DNA of 27,414 nt from JBHPGW01 sp042569785 (lineage in GTDB: Bacteria > Planctomycetota > Phycisphaerae > Sedimentisphaerales > Anaerobacaceae), in the NCBI GenBank assembly GCA_042569785.1, contig JBHPGW010000036.1, positions 1 through 27,414 of the forward strand, read 5' to 3'. Both the position numbers and the translations under genes were made by a program. The notes beneath the pieces were generated by a model. The model saw only the letters and a list, made by a program, of their open reading frames with translations, had not been told where the DNA came from and did no database searches. Below, piece after piece: positions 1-7,520 of the stretch; positions within the stretch are counted from its first letter, which is position 1; each line of letters begins with the position of its first letter.

Positions 1-273
1 AACAGGATAAAAATATAGAAAAATTTGGTTTGACGGTGTTGGAGTTTGGTGGTAGTATGGCCGTGGCTGGTGCCCCGTGACTCGTGACCCGAACAACAGG
101 GGAAAATTGGCGGGGATTTTAGCGGTTTAGGAAAAAAAGAATTTTGCAGAAGGGTCTATAATTGAAGGAAAAGGGATACAACCACAAAATAATATCTTGC
201 AGTTTCATTTATAATGCATATAATTTTCGGAGGAGAGTTTGCTTGTTTTTCTAAGAAAAGGATTTGTTAGATT
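1..273. other. Intergenic leader upstream of the restriction-modification cassette
   Basis: No convincing coding region is seen here. The first ~110 bases are G/T-rich and include a short repeated motif (GTGACTCGTGACCCG, about 77-91). From about 120 onward the region is A/T-rich and holds the promoter and ribosome binding site of the first methylase gene. The composition shift near 120 may mark the left edge of the accessory cassette; this is inference. Confidence 0.5.
197..224 (+). promoter_or_regulatory. Predicted sigma70-type promoter of the R-M cassette
   Basis: A -35-like TTGCAG at 197-202 and a consensus TATAAT at 219-224 are separated by 16 bases. Transcription would start near 231, leaving a leader of about 43 bases. 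The methylase ribosome binding site is AAAGGA at 257-262, 11 bases before the ATG at 274. Other TATAAT matches (157-162, 210-215) lack a good -35 box. Confidence 0.45.
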
Positions 274-1182
274 ATGACTATTGTTGCAGAAAAACCTTGT
301 TTGGTGAAGCCATTTCTAAAATGGGCCGGTGGTAAGGGGCAGCTAATTAATGAGATTCAAGCACATCTGCCACATGACTTTAGTGAAATTAATACCTATA
401 TTGAGCCGTTTATTGGTGGTGGTGCTGTCTTTTTTTATATTACACAGAGGTATAAACATATCAAAAGATTTTATCTGTTTGACATAAATGATGATTTAGT
501 TCAATGTTATAATGCAATTAAACGAGATGTAACTTCGCTTATTCATGAACTCTTTCGTTTGCAAGACGATTTCCTGATCCTTGATAAGCCTCAAAGAAAA
601 GAATTCTTCCTGGAAATTCGAAAAAAATTCAACTCAGAAAAACTTACTTGCTTTGGAATTAAAACTGCTGCTAAATTAATTTTTCTGAACAAGACCTGCT
701 TTAATGGCCTTTACCGTGTTAACAAAAAAGGCGAATTTAATGTTCCTTTTGGTGATTATAAAAACCCCAGAATTTGCATGGCCGAGAAATTGAAAACAAC
801 GGCAGATATTTTGCAAAAGGCTGAAATAATTTGTGGTGATTTTGAAAATTGTCTTAAATATGTTGGCAAAAAAACTTTTATATATTTCGACCCTCCTTAT
901 AGGCCCATTAGTAATACATCAAGTTTCACATCTTATTGTAAAGAGAAATTTGCTCAGGAAGAACAGTTAAGATTAGCAAGATTTTGTAAAGAAAAAATAA
1001 ACGCTAGGGGAGCAAAATTCCTCTTAAGCAATTCCGACCCTAAGAACGAAAACCCCAAAGACCATTTTTTTGAAGTCCATTATAAGCAATTTCATATAGA
1101 CAGAGTCAAAGCATCAAGAATGATAAATTGCAAAGCCTCAGGGCGAGGCCAAATAAGTGAACTATTAATAACTAATTATTAG
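274..1182 (+). CDS. D12-class DNA N6-adenine methyltransferase (Dam/DpnM-like)
   Basis: This enzyme should transfer a methyl group from S-adenosylmethionine to adenine in double-stranded DNA; together with the DpnII-family nuclease two genes downstream, the expected target is GATC. Visible family features in order: FLKWAGGKGQL (residues 14-24, the alpha-class AdoMet-binding start), IEPFIGGGAVFF (43-54), the family block NKTCFNGLYRVN with GEFNVPFG (139-160), and the catalytic DPPY motif (206-209). The length of 302 aa is normal for Dam/DpnM proteins. It is the first gene of the cassette and is separated from the next gene by 92 bases. Its A/T-rich codon use differs from the housekeeping genes further right, consistent with horizontal transfer. 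The specificity is inferred from the neighbour. Confidence 0.9.
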   Translation: MTIVAEKPCLVKPFLKWAGGKGQLINEIQAHLPHDFSEINTYIEPFIGGGAVFFYITQRYKHIKRFYLFDINDDLVQCYNAIKRDVTSLIHELFRLQDDFLILDKPQRKEFFLEIRKKFNSEKLTCFGIKTAAKLIFLNKTCFNGLYRVNKKGEFNVPFGDYKNPRICMAEKLKTTADILQKAEIICGDFENCLKYVGKKTFIYFDPPYRPISNTSSFTSYCKEKFAQEEQLRLARFCKEKINARGAKFLLSNSDPKNENPKDHFFEVHYKQFHIDRVKASRMINCKASGRGQISELLITNY

Positions 1183-1274
1183 ACTGTAAATAGATTCTTG
1201 ATGGCTAGCGTGACATCTCTCGAAATTGAGATACTCCCCCCTGGCTGTTCCCAGACGCAAGAAAGGGGATAAAT
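1183..1274 (+). other. Gap between methylase and ORF2 with a weak hairpin
   Basis: The gap holds a short inverted repeat (ATCTC ... GAGAT, about 1215-1232) and a strong ribosome binding sequence (AAAGGGG) a few bases before the ATG at 1275. No tRNA or terminator with a T-run is seen, so read-through from the methylase gene is likely. Confidence 0.4.
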
Positions 1275-1835
1275 ATGGAGATGTCGAAACTTTCAGATGA
1301 ACTCAGGACTCTTAATAAGAAAGAGCAAAGGGTTATTTACGAAAGTAAGCAGAACGTGAGAGTTACTGTAACACAAACCGGAAAACATTCAGAAGGTGAT
1401 TATGCTGTTGGGCTAATTATACCTGGACAAACTGAATTTTATCCAACTCATATACGCTTATTAATAGACCTCTATATAAAACGTGAAAGCAATCCAGATG
1501 AAGCCAAAAAGCTGTTCAACGTACTTGAAAAAGTTTACAATGGTAATGACCCCAAAATCTTTCTTAACGAGATAAATAAAATTAATTTCCCAATGTATTT
1601 GGATGAAGCAGAAACAAATCTTTATGTGGCGCAACTTTTGATGATTGAGCAAGATTTTAATTTTGGGCCAGGTGCACCAAAAAAAAGTAAATTAGACCCT
1701 CCCCGAGATTACCTGATGCGATTTATAAGGTGGGTGGCAGCAGATGACACCCAAATTGACAGAATAATATTTGCAGCAGCAGGAAGAAAATACCCAGCCC
1801 CTAAAAAATATGGTATTCCGATTAGTGAGGTATAG
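1275..1835 (+). CDS. Unknown 186-aa protein inside the DpnII-type R-M cassette
   Basis: I do not recognise a family. The protein is soluble (no signal peptide or membrane segment), mixed alpha/beta in appearance, and has a basic C-terminal half (GAPKKSKLDPPRDYLMRF near 133-150, then RKYPAPKKYG near 171-180). An internal ATG two codons later is an alternative start, but AAAGGGG upstream suits the ATG at 1275. The position, between the adenine methylase and the DpnII-family nuclease (9-base gap to the nuclease), and the shared A/T-rich composition suggest it belongs to the cassette, for example as a control, specificity or accessory protein. No helix-turn-helix of the usual R-M controller type is obvious. 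The function is unassigned. Confidence 0.75.
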   Translation: MEMSKLSDELRTLNKKEQRVIYESKQNVRVTVTQTGKHSEGDYAVGLIIPGQTEFYPTHIRLLIDLYIKRESNPDEAKKLFNVLEKVYNGNDPKIFLNEINKINFPMYLDEAETNLYVAQLLMIEQDFNFGPGAPKKSKLDPPRDYLMRFIRWVAADDTQIDRIIFAAAGRKYPAPKKYGIPISEV

Positions 1836-1844
1836 TTTTAAAAA

Positions 1845-2762
1845 ATGAAATATAACAAAATATTCAAAGACAGGATTGATTGTGAAAACCCAAAAGATGT
1901 TTTCGAGTATTTAATCAATACCTTAAAGAATACAATCACGGGATGGGATTACTTTATTAATTGGGCTAAAGTATTTGGCAATATTAAAGACATTGAAATA
2001 GATCTGAACACACTTAATTATCTTATTGGAAAAGAGGAAATAGAAGAAGAACTTGCCTTGTTGCTAGAAAAACATCCTTCAATCATGAGATTAATACCGA
2101 TTCTCATAGCTTGTCGACAAGGCCACTTTGAGATTCTTTTAGGTTTTGACAATAACAATTTTAAATATGAACGGTATAATTTTGGAGCAATAAAAGATTT
2201 AAAAATTCCAAAGGTTGTCCAGTTTGCAAAATCTTGTGGTTTCTTAGATCTTCTCAAAAATAAAAGAATTAAAAGTGTTGTTGACTATGTCATAGGCGTT
2301 GAAGTCGGCTTAGATTCAAATGGCAGAAAAAATCGAGGTGGAAAATCCATGGAGGTTATCGTTGAGTTTTTTATCGAAGAACTTTGCAAAAGAAATAACC
2401 TTGATTACATAAAAGAAGCAACCTCTAAAAAAATAAGGGAAGAATGGGGATTAACATTACAAGTAGACAAATCATCCCGAAGAATAGATTTCGCTATTAA
2501 AAAGAATAAGCAAATATACTTGATAGAAACAAATTTTTATGGCGGCGGGGGCTCCAAATTGAAGTCTACAGCAGGAGAGTATAAAAGTATGTTTGATTTT
2601 TGGAAAAAAGATGGTCATGAATTTATTTGGATAACAGACGGTATAGGTTGGAAAACAACCCGCCTTCCTTTAGAAGAAACTTTTGAGCACACTGATTACA
2701 TTTTAAACCTTGAAATGATAGCAAAAGGCTTACTTGAAGATATCATAATGAAAGAAGCTTGA
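1845..2762 (+). CDS. Type II restriction endonuclease, DpnII family
   Basis: Expected to cleave unmethylated GATC sites; the partner is the adenine methylase at the start of the cassette. Recognised by the conserved block GLDSNGRKNRGG (155-166) followed by a helical stretch with E170, and by the nuclease core RRIDFAIKKNKQIYLIETNFY (D215 to Y232) ending in GGSKL, which matches the PD-(D/E)xK-type arrangement of DpnII-like enzymes with D215, E228 and N230 in place of the usual lysine. The length of 305 aa is close to DpnII. The start ATG is 9 bases after the previous stop; a weak GAGGT lies about 14 bases upstream. The TGA stop overlaps the next start by one base. The GATC target is inferred from the family. 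Confidence 0.88.
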   Translation: MKYNKIFKDRIDCENPKDVFEYLINTLKNTITGWDYFINWAKVFGNIKDIEIDLNTLNYLIGKEEIEEELALLLEKHPSIMRLIPILIACRQGHFEILLGFDNNNFKYERYNFGAIKDLKIPKVVQFAKSCGFLDLLKNKRIKSVVDYVIGVEVGLDSNGRKNRGGKSMEVIVEFFIEELCKRNNLDYIKEATSKKIREEWGLTLQVDKSSRRIDFAIKKNKQIYLIETNFYGGGGSKLKSTAGEYKSMFDFWKKDGHEFIWITDGIGWKTTRLPLEETFEHTDYILNLEMIAKGLLEDIIMKEA

Positions 2763-3532
2763 TGAACGAATATTATCCCGAATACACAACTGTTTGGTCG
2801 TTTCCAGAGCGAGGAAATTGGGCCACACACAATCCCAGCTATCGTGGTAATTTCGCTCCGCAAATAGCACGCAATATAATTGAGATGTATTCCGAAAAAG
2901 GCGATGCTATTCTCGATCCTATGGTAGGTGGGGGGACAACGCTTATAGAGGCTAAACTGCTGGTTAGAAATGCTTTAGGTATAGATATTAATCCTCAGGC
3001 GGTTAAGATAACTAAAGAAGCTCTGAACTTTAATCACCATCCAGCAAGCAGGCAGGAAGTTAAGGTAGCTGATGCCCGCAATCTACCTTTTCTAAAAAAT
3101 GAATCGATTGACCTTGTACTAACTCATCCGCCATATATGAACATTGTAAAATATTCGGAGGGTAAAATAGATAGTGACCTTTCAAATATTGGCAGTTTGC
3201 TGAAATTCTGTGATGAGATAGAAAAAGTTGCTGTCGAGTTATTCCGTGTCGTTAAGCCGGACAAATACTGTGTGATATTGATTGGTGATACCCGTAAGGG
3301 AAAGCATTATGTTCCACTTGCTTTTAATGTTATGCAGCGGTTTCTTAAGGCCGGTTTTGTATTGAAAGAGGATATTGTTAAAGTTCAGCACAATTGCAAA
3401 TATACTAAACGCTGGGAATGGAAAGCCAAGAAAGATAAGTTTTATTTGATAATGCACGAACATTTATTTGTTTTTCGCAAACCTATGCCGGACGAAAATC
3501 TTTCTCGCATAAAATACAGTTCCGCATTTTAA
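2762..3532 (+). CDS. Second DNA methyltransferase of the cassette (N4/N6 amino type, THPPY)
   Basis: A 256-aa S-adenosylmethionine-dependent DNA methylase. The N-terminal stretch WSFPERGNWATHNPSYRGNF (12-31) is followed by the cofactor motif LDPMVGGGTT (51-60), GIDINP (73-78), and a catalytic-type THPPY (121-125). The order (cofactor motif before PPY) and the THPPY variant differ from DpnA, the usual second methylase of DpnII systems, which has an N-terminal DPPY; the methylated base may therefore be adenine or N4-cytosine. I chose the ATG at 2762 because it overlaps the nuclease TGA (TGATG) and suggests translational coupling; a TTG one codon upstream (2759) is also open. It could be a genuine cassette member or a recruited orphan methylase. 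Confidence 0.8.
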   Translation: MNEYYPEYTTVWSFPERGNWATHNPSYRGNFAPQIARNIIEMYSEKGDAILDPMVGGGTTLIEAKLLVRNALGIDINPQAVKITKEALNFNHHPASRQEVKVADARNLPFLKNESIDLVLTHPPYMNIVKYSEGKIDSDLSNIGSLLKFCDEIEKVAVELFRVVKPDKYCVILIGDTRKGKHYVPLAFNVMQRFLKAGFVLKEDIVKVQHNCKYTKRWEWKAKKDKFYLIMHEHLFVFRKPMPDENLSRIKYSSAF

Positions 3533-3606
3533 TACATCGTAATCAAGGAAGTAAACTTATTTATGGGTAAAGCTAAGAAAGTATGGGATACGAGTTATTA
3601 AGTTGT

Positions 3607-3621
3607 GCCTCCCAAGGGGGC
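3607..3621. repeat. Short G/C hairpin
   Basis: GCCTCCCAAGGGGGC can fold with a six-pair stem including one G-T pair. There is no T-run after it, so it is not an obvious intrinsic terminator by itself. Confidence 0.4.
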
Positions 3622-3644
3622 TTGGTGGGTACCGTTAAAAACAA

Positions 3645-3664
3645 CCCCACGACACGTCGTGGGG
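3645..3664. repeat. Perfect 9-bp-stem hairpin
   Basis: CCCCACGAC and GTCGTGGGG are perfect complements separated by AC. It lies about 110 bases after the last cassette gene and could stop transcription from either side or be a mobile palindromic unit. It lacks a long T-run. Confidence 0.6.
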
Positions 3665-3674
3665 CTAAATGAAA

Positions 3675-3714
3675 ATCCGTGTTGAATCTGTGTTAATTTG
3701 TGTTAATTCGTGTC
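3675..3714. repeat. Degenerate 10-11-bp tandem repeat (AATTCGTGTT type)
   Basis: Four imperfect units: AATCCGTGTTG, AATCTGTGTT, AATTTGTGTT, AATTCGTGTC. The same unit type recurs at 10788-10817 and, in the opposite orientation, at 13267-13297, so it is a dispersed family in this genome. Confidence 0.65.
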
Positions 3715-3725
3715 TAAAAAAATGG

Positions 3726-3745
3726 ATTCCTGTTTTCGCAGGAAT
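3726..3745. repeat. REP-like hairpin (ATTCCTG / CAGGAAT)
   Basis: A seven-base perfect stem with loop TTTTCG. It resembles the short palindromic intergenic units found in many copies in bacterial genomes. Only one copy is seen in this window, so the dispersed nature is inferred. Confidence 0.5.
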
Positions 3746-3784
3746 GATAGGGGGGTGTTATGTGTTGTGTGTTGGGGTGGGGGG

Positions 3785-5578
3785 TTAGCTTTTTGACTGG
3801 TCGAGGATCAGGTCCTTTACTTTTTGGCTTGGCAGGTTCAGGGCGCCGTAAGCGGCTGCGGCGATGCTGTTTAGTTGCGGCGGGGTTTGGCGGGAACTTA
3901 CCAATTCGTAGATCGCGTCTATCGTCTTATCGTCAAGCTGATTGGCGTTTACCTTTGCTGAAACCGCTAATGCGTTAAAGGCCTGTATTCTTACGAGCAT
4001 TGAATTGTTTTCGTTGAGGGCAGCGTCGGCGATCGCGGTCTGTGCTTTCGAGCCTTGCAGATATGCTAATACGTTAGCTGAAAGTATCTGTATCTGCTGG
4101 CGTGGGTCCCTGGTCGCTTGGATAAGGGTATCCTGTGCGTCTGCCAGATCGATAACTTTGTTTCTTGTTTGAGCTAAGCTTAGCATAACCTGTGCGGCTC
4201 TAATAGCGTAGCTGTCAGCCATTGGTCCGCTCCATGTGATGGAATCTTCATCGGTCAGTTCGGCGTTTTGTGTCAGAGCTTGTGCGAGGTTTCTTGTGAC
4301 GAGTTTTGATTCGGGGAAATCTCGTTTCGGTCCGGCAGCTGCTAACGCGATAGCCGCTGAGAACCTTACCGCTTTATCGTCGAAAGACAGTGCTTCTGCC
4401 AGCGGTTGAGCTGGGCCTATCCGCTGCAATAGTGAAGCTTCGCCGGCGGTAACTGCCATGGCCTCTATGACACCGAGTGCGATGTAAGCGTTGTTGTCCT
4501 TTAATGCTCTGGCCAATGCCTGCTGCAGATATATAGGTCCTGCGGTGGTTGCGTATACCATAGCATCGGCGTGAGCGGTACCAAAATATTGCGGCATTTT
4601 TACGCCGGTAGCTTCTGTTTTGAAGAATGCGGCGACCCATAAAGCAATCGCTTGCCCGTAAGCAGGGTCGGCCTTGAGAGCCCATTCGCATGCCTGCATT
4701 GCCATAAGCTCGTTGAAATAATCCTTATCGAGTTTTTCACGAACCAGCTGTCGCGATTCAGCATTCCAGAACCAGATGTTCGCGAATTCGGCATCTTCGG
4801 CCGGCTGTAGTGACGGAGCATGGTAATAATAGTTTTCGGCAAGTAAGAAGAACAGGTGTGCGGCTGGTAAATTAGCGGCATCCGGGTCAATCTCTTTTAT
4901 ACTTTGTTTTGCGATTTCTCGCAGTTCCGCGGAATCGTCATTCTCGGTGACATATTTTAGCCATGCAAGCGATTGGGGGTATCCAATCTTTCCAAGAGCC
5001 TTTACGATCTCCGCCTTTATAGCGATATCATCAGTTTGCAGTGCGGCAGTCAGGGGCCGTATCGAATCTCTTCCGATCTGGGGCAGTGCCCATATAATGT
5101 TTGACAGTTCGTTTTTTCGTGTCCTGTCTGCCATAGCGTCGAGCATGTACATGATCGAGTATTCGCCGGCGTTTTGTAATCTCTTCAAAGCGGTTAGCCT
5201 ACCGCGAGCGGTTGTGCTTAGCCTTGCGATCTCTTCTACGATGATAGCGGGATTCGCTCTTCGAGTGAATCTGCCCTGCTCGATAATAGCGAGTATCTTA
5301 GTGCTGAATTCGGCCATATTTCCATCCGGTGGATTTGCGTTGACCTTTAACAGTAGTGCATAGCCTGCGGGATTTTCCTGACTTAGAGCCAGCAGTTGTT
5401 CCGGGGCGGGGTCGTTCTCGAGCAGCACCTGAGCATAACCGGCAGCGAGATCAAAGTGGCCTATTTTGGTGTAATGCAAAAAATCATTCCAGTTTTCTTC
5501 GAGACTCTGTCCTATAGCGGCAGTAGTCGCCAGAAGCAAAATAGCTGAGCTTATTATAAGAATTTTCTTGTCGGTCAT
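3785..5578 (-). CDS. Exported HEAT-repeat protein
   Basis: A 597-aa protein with an N-terminal signal peptide (MTDKKILIISSAILLLATTAAIG, about residues 1-23) and an alpha-helical body made of HEAT-like repeats. Clear units are seen near 125-232 (for example NIIWALPQIGRDSIRPLTAAL and EIVKALGKIGYPQSLAWLKYV), near 345-415 (ALGVIEAMAVTAGE, AVRFSAAIALAAAG) and near the C-terminus (NSMLVRIQAFNALAVSA). HEAT arrays are scaffolds for protein-protein contacts; no catalytic motif is visible. It probably acts in the periplasm. The start has a good ribosome binding site (GGAG 8 bases upstream). It is divergent from the coiled-coil/BRCT-like gene across a 302-base gap and may work with it, which is a guess from position only. 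Confidence 0.8.
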   Translation of the reverse strand: MTDKKILIISSAILLLATTAAIGQSLEENWNDFLHYTKIGHFDLAAGYAQVLLENDPAPEQLLALSQENPAGYALLLKVNANPPDGNMAEFSTKILAIIEQGRFTRRANPAIIVEEIARLSTTARGRLTALKRLQNAGEYSIMYMLDAMADRTRKNELSNIIWALPQIGRDSIRPLTAALQTDDIAIKAEIVKALGKIGYPQSLAWLKYVTENDDSAELREIAKQSIKEIDPDAANLPAAHLFFLLAENYYYHAPSLQPAEDAEFANIWFWNAESRQLVREKLDKDYFNELMAMQACEWALKADPAYGQAIALWVAAFFKTEATGVKMPQYFGTAHADAMVYATTAGPIYLQQALARALKDNNAYIALGVIEAMAVTAGEASLLQRIGPAQPLAEALSFDDKAVRFSAAIALAAAGPKRDFPESKLVTRNLAQALTQNAELTDEDSITWSGPMADSYAIRAAQVMLSLAQTRNKVIDLADAQDTLIQATRDPRQQIQILSANVLAYLQGSKAQTAIADAALNENNSMLVRIQAFNALAVSAKVNANQLDDKTIDAIYELVSSRQTPPQLNSIAAAAYGALNLPSQKVKDLILDQSKS

Positions 5579-5880
5579 CGAAATTTCTCCAAAAGAACCA
5601 CCCGATTCGGTAAAAACCGTAAAAAGTGTAACTTACTATAATTTATTCGGCCTTAATTAGGGTTATACTACAGAAAAATGGCGTTGGTGTCAATAAAAAA
5701 CCGCATGGCGAGATTGCCTCAACCGTAATTATCTGTGTAAATATGCAATTTTAGTGTCAAAACGGGAAAACTGGTAAAGTTAGGGAGTTTTTTTTTGTTG
5801 ACTTAGAGCTGTTTTAAGACGATAATAAAAGGTTTAGAGGGTTGATGGCAGAATTTTAACCAAATGTAAGGAGTTTTATA
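5579..5880. other. Divergent intergenic region between HEAT and BRCT-like genes
   Basis: About 300 A/T-rich bases with no supported gene. The left end holds the ribosome binding site of the HEAT gene (minus strand), the right end the promoter and ribosome binding site of the coiled-coil gene. A small CGGT/ACCG hairpin lies near 5608-5619. No convincing minus-strand promoter with both boxes was found. Confidence 0.5.
5798..5826 (+). promoter_or_regulatory. Predicted promoter of the coiled-coil/BRCT-like gene
   Basis: TTGACT at 5798-5803 and GATAAT at 5821-5826 are separated by 17 bases, close to the sigma70 consensus. The ribosome binding site AAGGAG at 5868-5873 is 7 bases before the ATG at 5881. 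Confidence 0.6.
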
Positions 5881-7326
5881 ATGCCTCCAGGCAAACGAGC
5901 ACAAAGTAACGCGATGCTTTATACAGTTGTAACTTTTGTCGGACTTTTTATCGCGGCAGCAGCGGCGGCGGTCTTACTTTATATCAAATTCGAAGAACAG
6001 AAGACGTTGGCCTCCGACCTGGAAGAACAGAGGAATCAGTTGGCGACCGCTTCTCAGGTCAAAAGGATTGATACTATCGTAGGTCCAAAGAAAAGCAGAG
6101 AGACATATATCGGTAAAATGGTAGGCTATCTCGACGAAACCGCGTACCTGATTATTGGCGGAGTGCCGGAGGATACTTCCGCGGAAATAAAGGTTGGTAA
6201 AGTTGACAGGGCTGTGCAGGATATGACCGAGCTGGTGGCTGAATATATCGCCCCGGAAACGTTCGATGTCAATACGAGCGGACTTTTAAGATTGACCGAG
6301 AAGTTGAAAACACAACTGGACAATACGACAAGTTCATTGCGGGCGACACAGGGACAGCTTGATGAGCTTGACAAGAAGTTTAATGATATGCTGGAGGCTA
6401 ATTCGGAAAAAGAAAAAGAGCTTTTGGCACAAAAAGAAAAATATAAGCAGCGGGTTGAAAAGATACAGAGTGACTATACCGAACTGCAGGCCTTGATGAG
6501 ACAGACTACCGAACAGCAGATTCAAACGCTTCGAAGTCAACTTCAAGAGACTCGCGACGATTACGAGAACCTTAATGAAGATCTGCTCAAAACACGCGCC
6601 GAGTTGAAATTGTCAGGGGAGATGATGGACGTGACACAGGCAAAACTTCGCAGGATAGTACCTAAGCCTGACAGCGAAGTAGAGGTCTTTAAGAGCGATG
6701 GTAAAGTGATGCTGGTCGATCATCAAACGAATATCGTTCATTTGAATATTGGAAGTGACGACCGTGTTTATCGTGGCCTGACTTTTTCTGTTTATGACCG
6801 GACGACACCTATCCCTCGCGATGGTGTTGGCAAGGCAGAGATAGAAGTTTTTGATGTTGGCAAAACTTTCTCGGCGGCACGTGTTATCCGCTCTCAGATC
6901 AAGAGGCCGATCGTTGCCGATGATGTTATCGCGAATTTGATCTGGGACAGCGATCAGACGAATATGTTCGTGGTAGCAGGAGAGTTCGATCTTGACGATA
7001 ACGGGTCGATCGATCATGACGCGATAGAAAAGATAGAGGCACTTATCGAAAAATGGGGAGGTGCGATAGGCGAGTTGGTTAGCATCCAGACGGATTTCCT
7101 GGTTCTTGGCAGCGAGCCGCACGCGCGTAGAAGGCCTACCTTCGAAGAGATGGAAACGTATCCGATGGCGATGCAGCGTTATGAAGATTCGCTCAAACGT
7201 GCTTCGCAGTACAAAGAGATCGTAAAGCTGGCAGATGTATTGCAGATACCAGTTCTCAGCTACGAGCGATTCCTGTACCTGATAGGCTACAAGACCCAGG
7301 CCGGCCGACCGGAAGGATTTAAATAA
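5881..7326 (+). CDS. Membrane-anchored coiled-coil protein with C-terminal BRCT-like domain
   Basis: A 481-aa protein. A short basic N-terminus (PPGKR) precedes one membrane segment (about 14-34), predicting the rest to lie outside the cytoplasm. Residues about 138-255 form a long coiled coil. Residues about 268-355 (VMLVDHQTNIVHLNIGSDD, VYRGLTFSVYD, then GKAEIEVFDVGKTFSAARVI) look like the small beta domain of FlgT-C type. Residues about 361-471 fit a BRCT fold of DNA-ligase type: FVVAGEF start, helix ending KWGGAI (391-396), IQTDFLVLGSEP (402-413), and KLADVLQIPVLSYERFLYLIGY (449-470). BRCT domains usually act in cytoplasmic DNA repair, so this location is odd. The last residues (QAGRPEGFK) come from a repeat also found at 9172-9205. 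The role is unknown; a structural cell-envelope function is plausible. Confidence 0.72.
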   Translation: MPPGKRAQSNAMLYTVVTFVGLFIAAAAAAVLLYIKFEEQKTLASDLEEQRNQLATASQVKRIDTIVGPKKSRETYIGKMVGYLDETAYLIIGGVPEDTSAEIKVGKVDRAVQDMTELVAEYIAPETFDVNTSGLLRLTEKLKTQLDNTTSSLRATQGQLDELDKKFNDMLEANSEKEKELLAQKEKYKQRVEKIQSDYTELQALMRQTTEQQIQTLRSQLQETRDDYENLNEDLLKTRAELKLSGEMMDVTQAKLRRIVPKPDSEVEVFKSDGKVMLVDHQTNIVHLNIGSDDRVYRGLTFSVYDRTTPIPRDGVGKAEIEVFDVGKTFSAARVIRSQIKRPIVADDVIANLIWDSDQTNMFVVAGEFDLDDNGSIDHDAIEKIEALIEKWGGAIGELVSIQTDFLVLGSEPHARRRPTFEEMETYPMAMQRYEDSLKRASQYKEIVKLADVLQIPVLSYERFLYLIGYKTQAGRPEGFK

Positions 7327-7327
7327 T
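7294..7327. repeat. 34-bp direct repeat, copy A
   Basis: Begins ACCCAGGCCGGCCGACCGG and ends TTTAAATAAT. It matches copy B at 9172-9205 at 33 of 34 positions (A versus G after GGAAG). Copy A encodes the last residues and stop codon of the coiled-coil/BRCT-like protein. The repeat is G/C-rich and partly palindromic (GGCCGGCC). Confidence 0.85.
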
Positions 7328-7492
7328 AACTCAAACTGACCGATTTCTTTGAAAACTGTCAATTTGAGCGTATCTCGTGAATCGTATAGCGTATCTCGCT
7401 GGTTGAGGCCGACTACGTCGGCGACTGATTTAAATTGTAGTTCGGCAATCTGTTAGGAAAGTTTTATCAATTAAAACGATCAGTTTGAGTAA
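7327..7492. repeat. Imperfect 20-bp inverted repeat between convergent genes
   Basis: The arm at 7327-7346 (core ACTCAAACTGA) is the reverse complement, with about three mismatches in 20, of the arm near 7473-7492 (core TCAGTTTGAGT). Between them are a CCGAC-TAC-GTCGG hairpin (about 7409-7421) and two copies of a CGTATCTCG motif (about 7369-7400). This could be a small MITE-like unit or a folded 3' untranslated region. Confidence 0.45.
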
Positions 7493-7520
7493 GTTAAAAG
7501 TTAAAGTGTAAAATTCAAAA

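Larger units (their letters stand above)
3533..3784. other. Repeat-rich intergenic region downstream of the R-M cassette
   Basis: No gene is supported. The region holds two hairpins at about 3607-3664, a degenerate 10-11-base tandem repeat (3675-3714) and a REP-like hairpin (3726-3745), each listed separately. It separates the convergent methylase (+) and HEAT-protein (-) genes. A 72-codon open frame starting at 3760 is antisense to the HEAT gene and is not credible. Confidence 0.6.

Noticed and set aside
3675..3714. Possible CRISPR array
   Set aside because: Units are 10-11 bases and directly adjacent with no spacers, and no cas genes are in the window.
3760..3978. 72-codon plus-strand open frame after the R-M cassette
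   Set aside because: Overlaps the 3' end of the HEAT gene and repeat DNA; arginine/glycine-rich shadow translation.
4947..5363. 138-codon plus-strand open frame
   Set aside because: Antisense to the HEAT-repeat gene; low-complexity S/A/I-rich translation without a ribosome binding site.
5637..5642. TATAAT match in the HEAT/BRCT-like intergenic region
   Set aside because: No -35 box at the right spacing on the plus strand and too far from the next start; likely chance in A/T-rich DNA.
6613..7362. 249-codon open frame on the minus strand
   Set aside because: It lies entirely opposite the well-supported coiled-coil/BRCT-like gene, has no family match and reads as antisense shadow.
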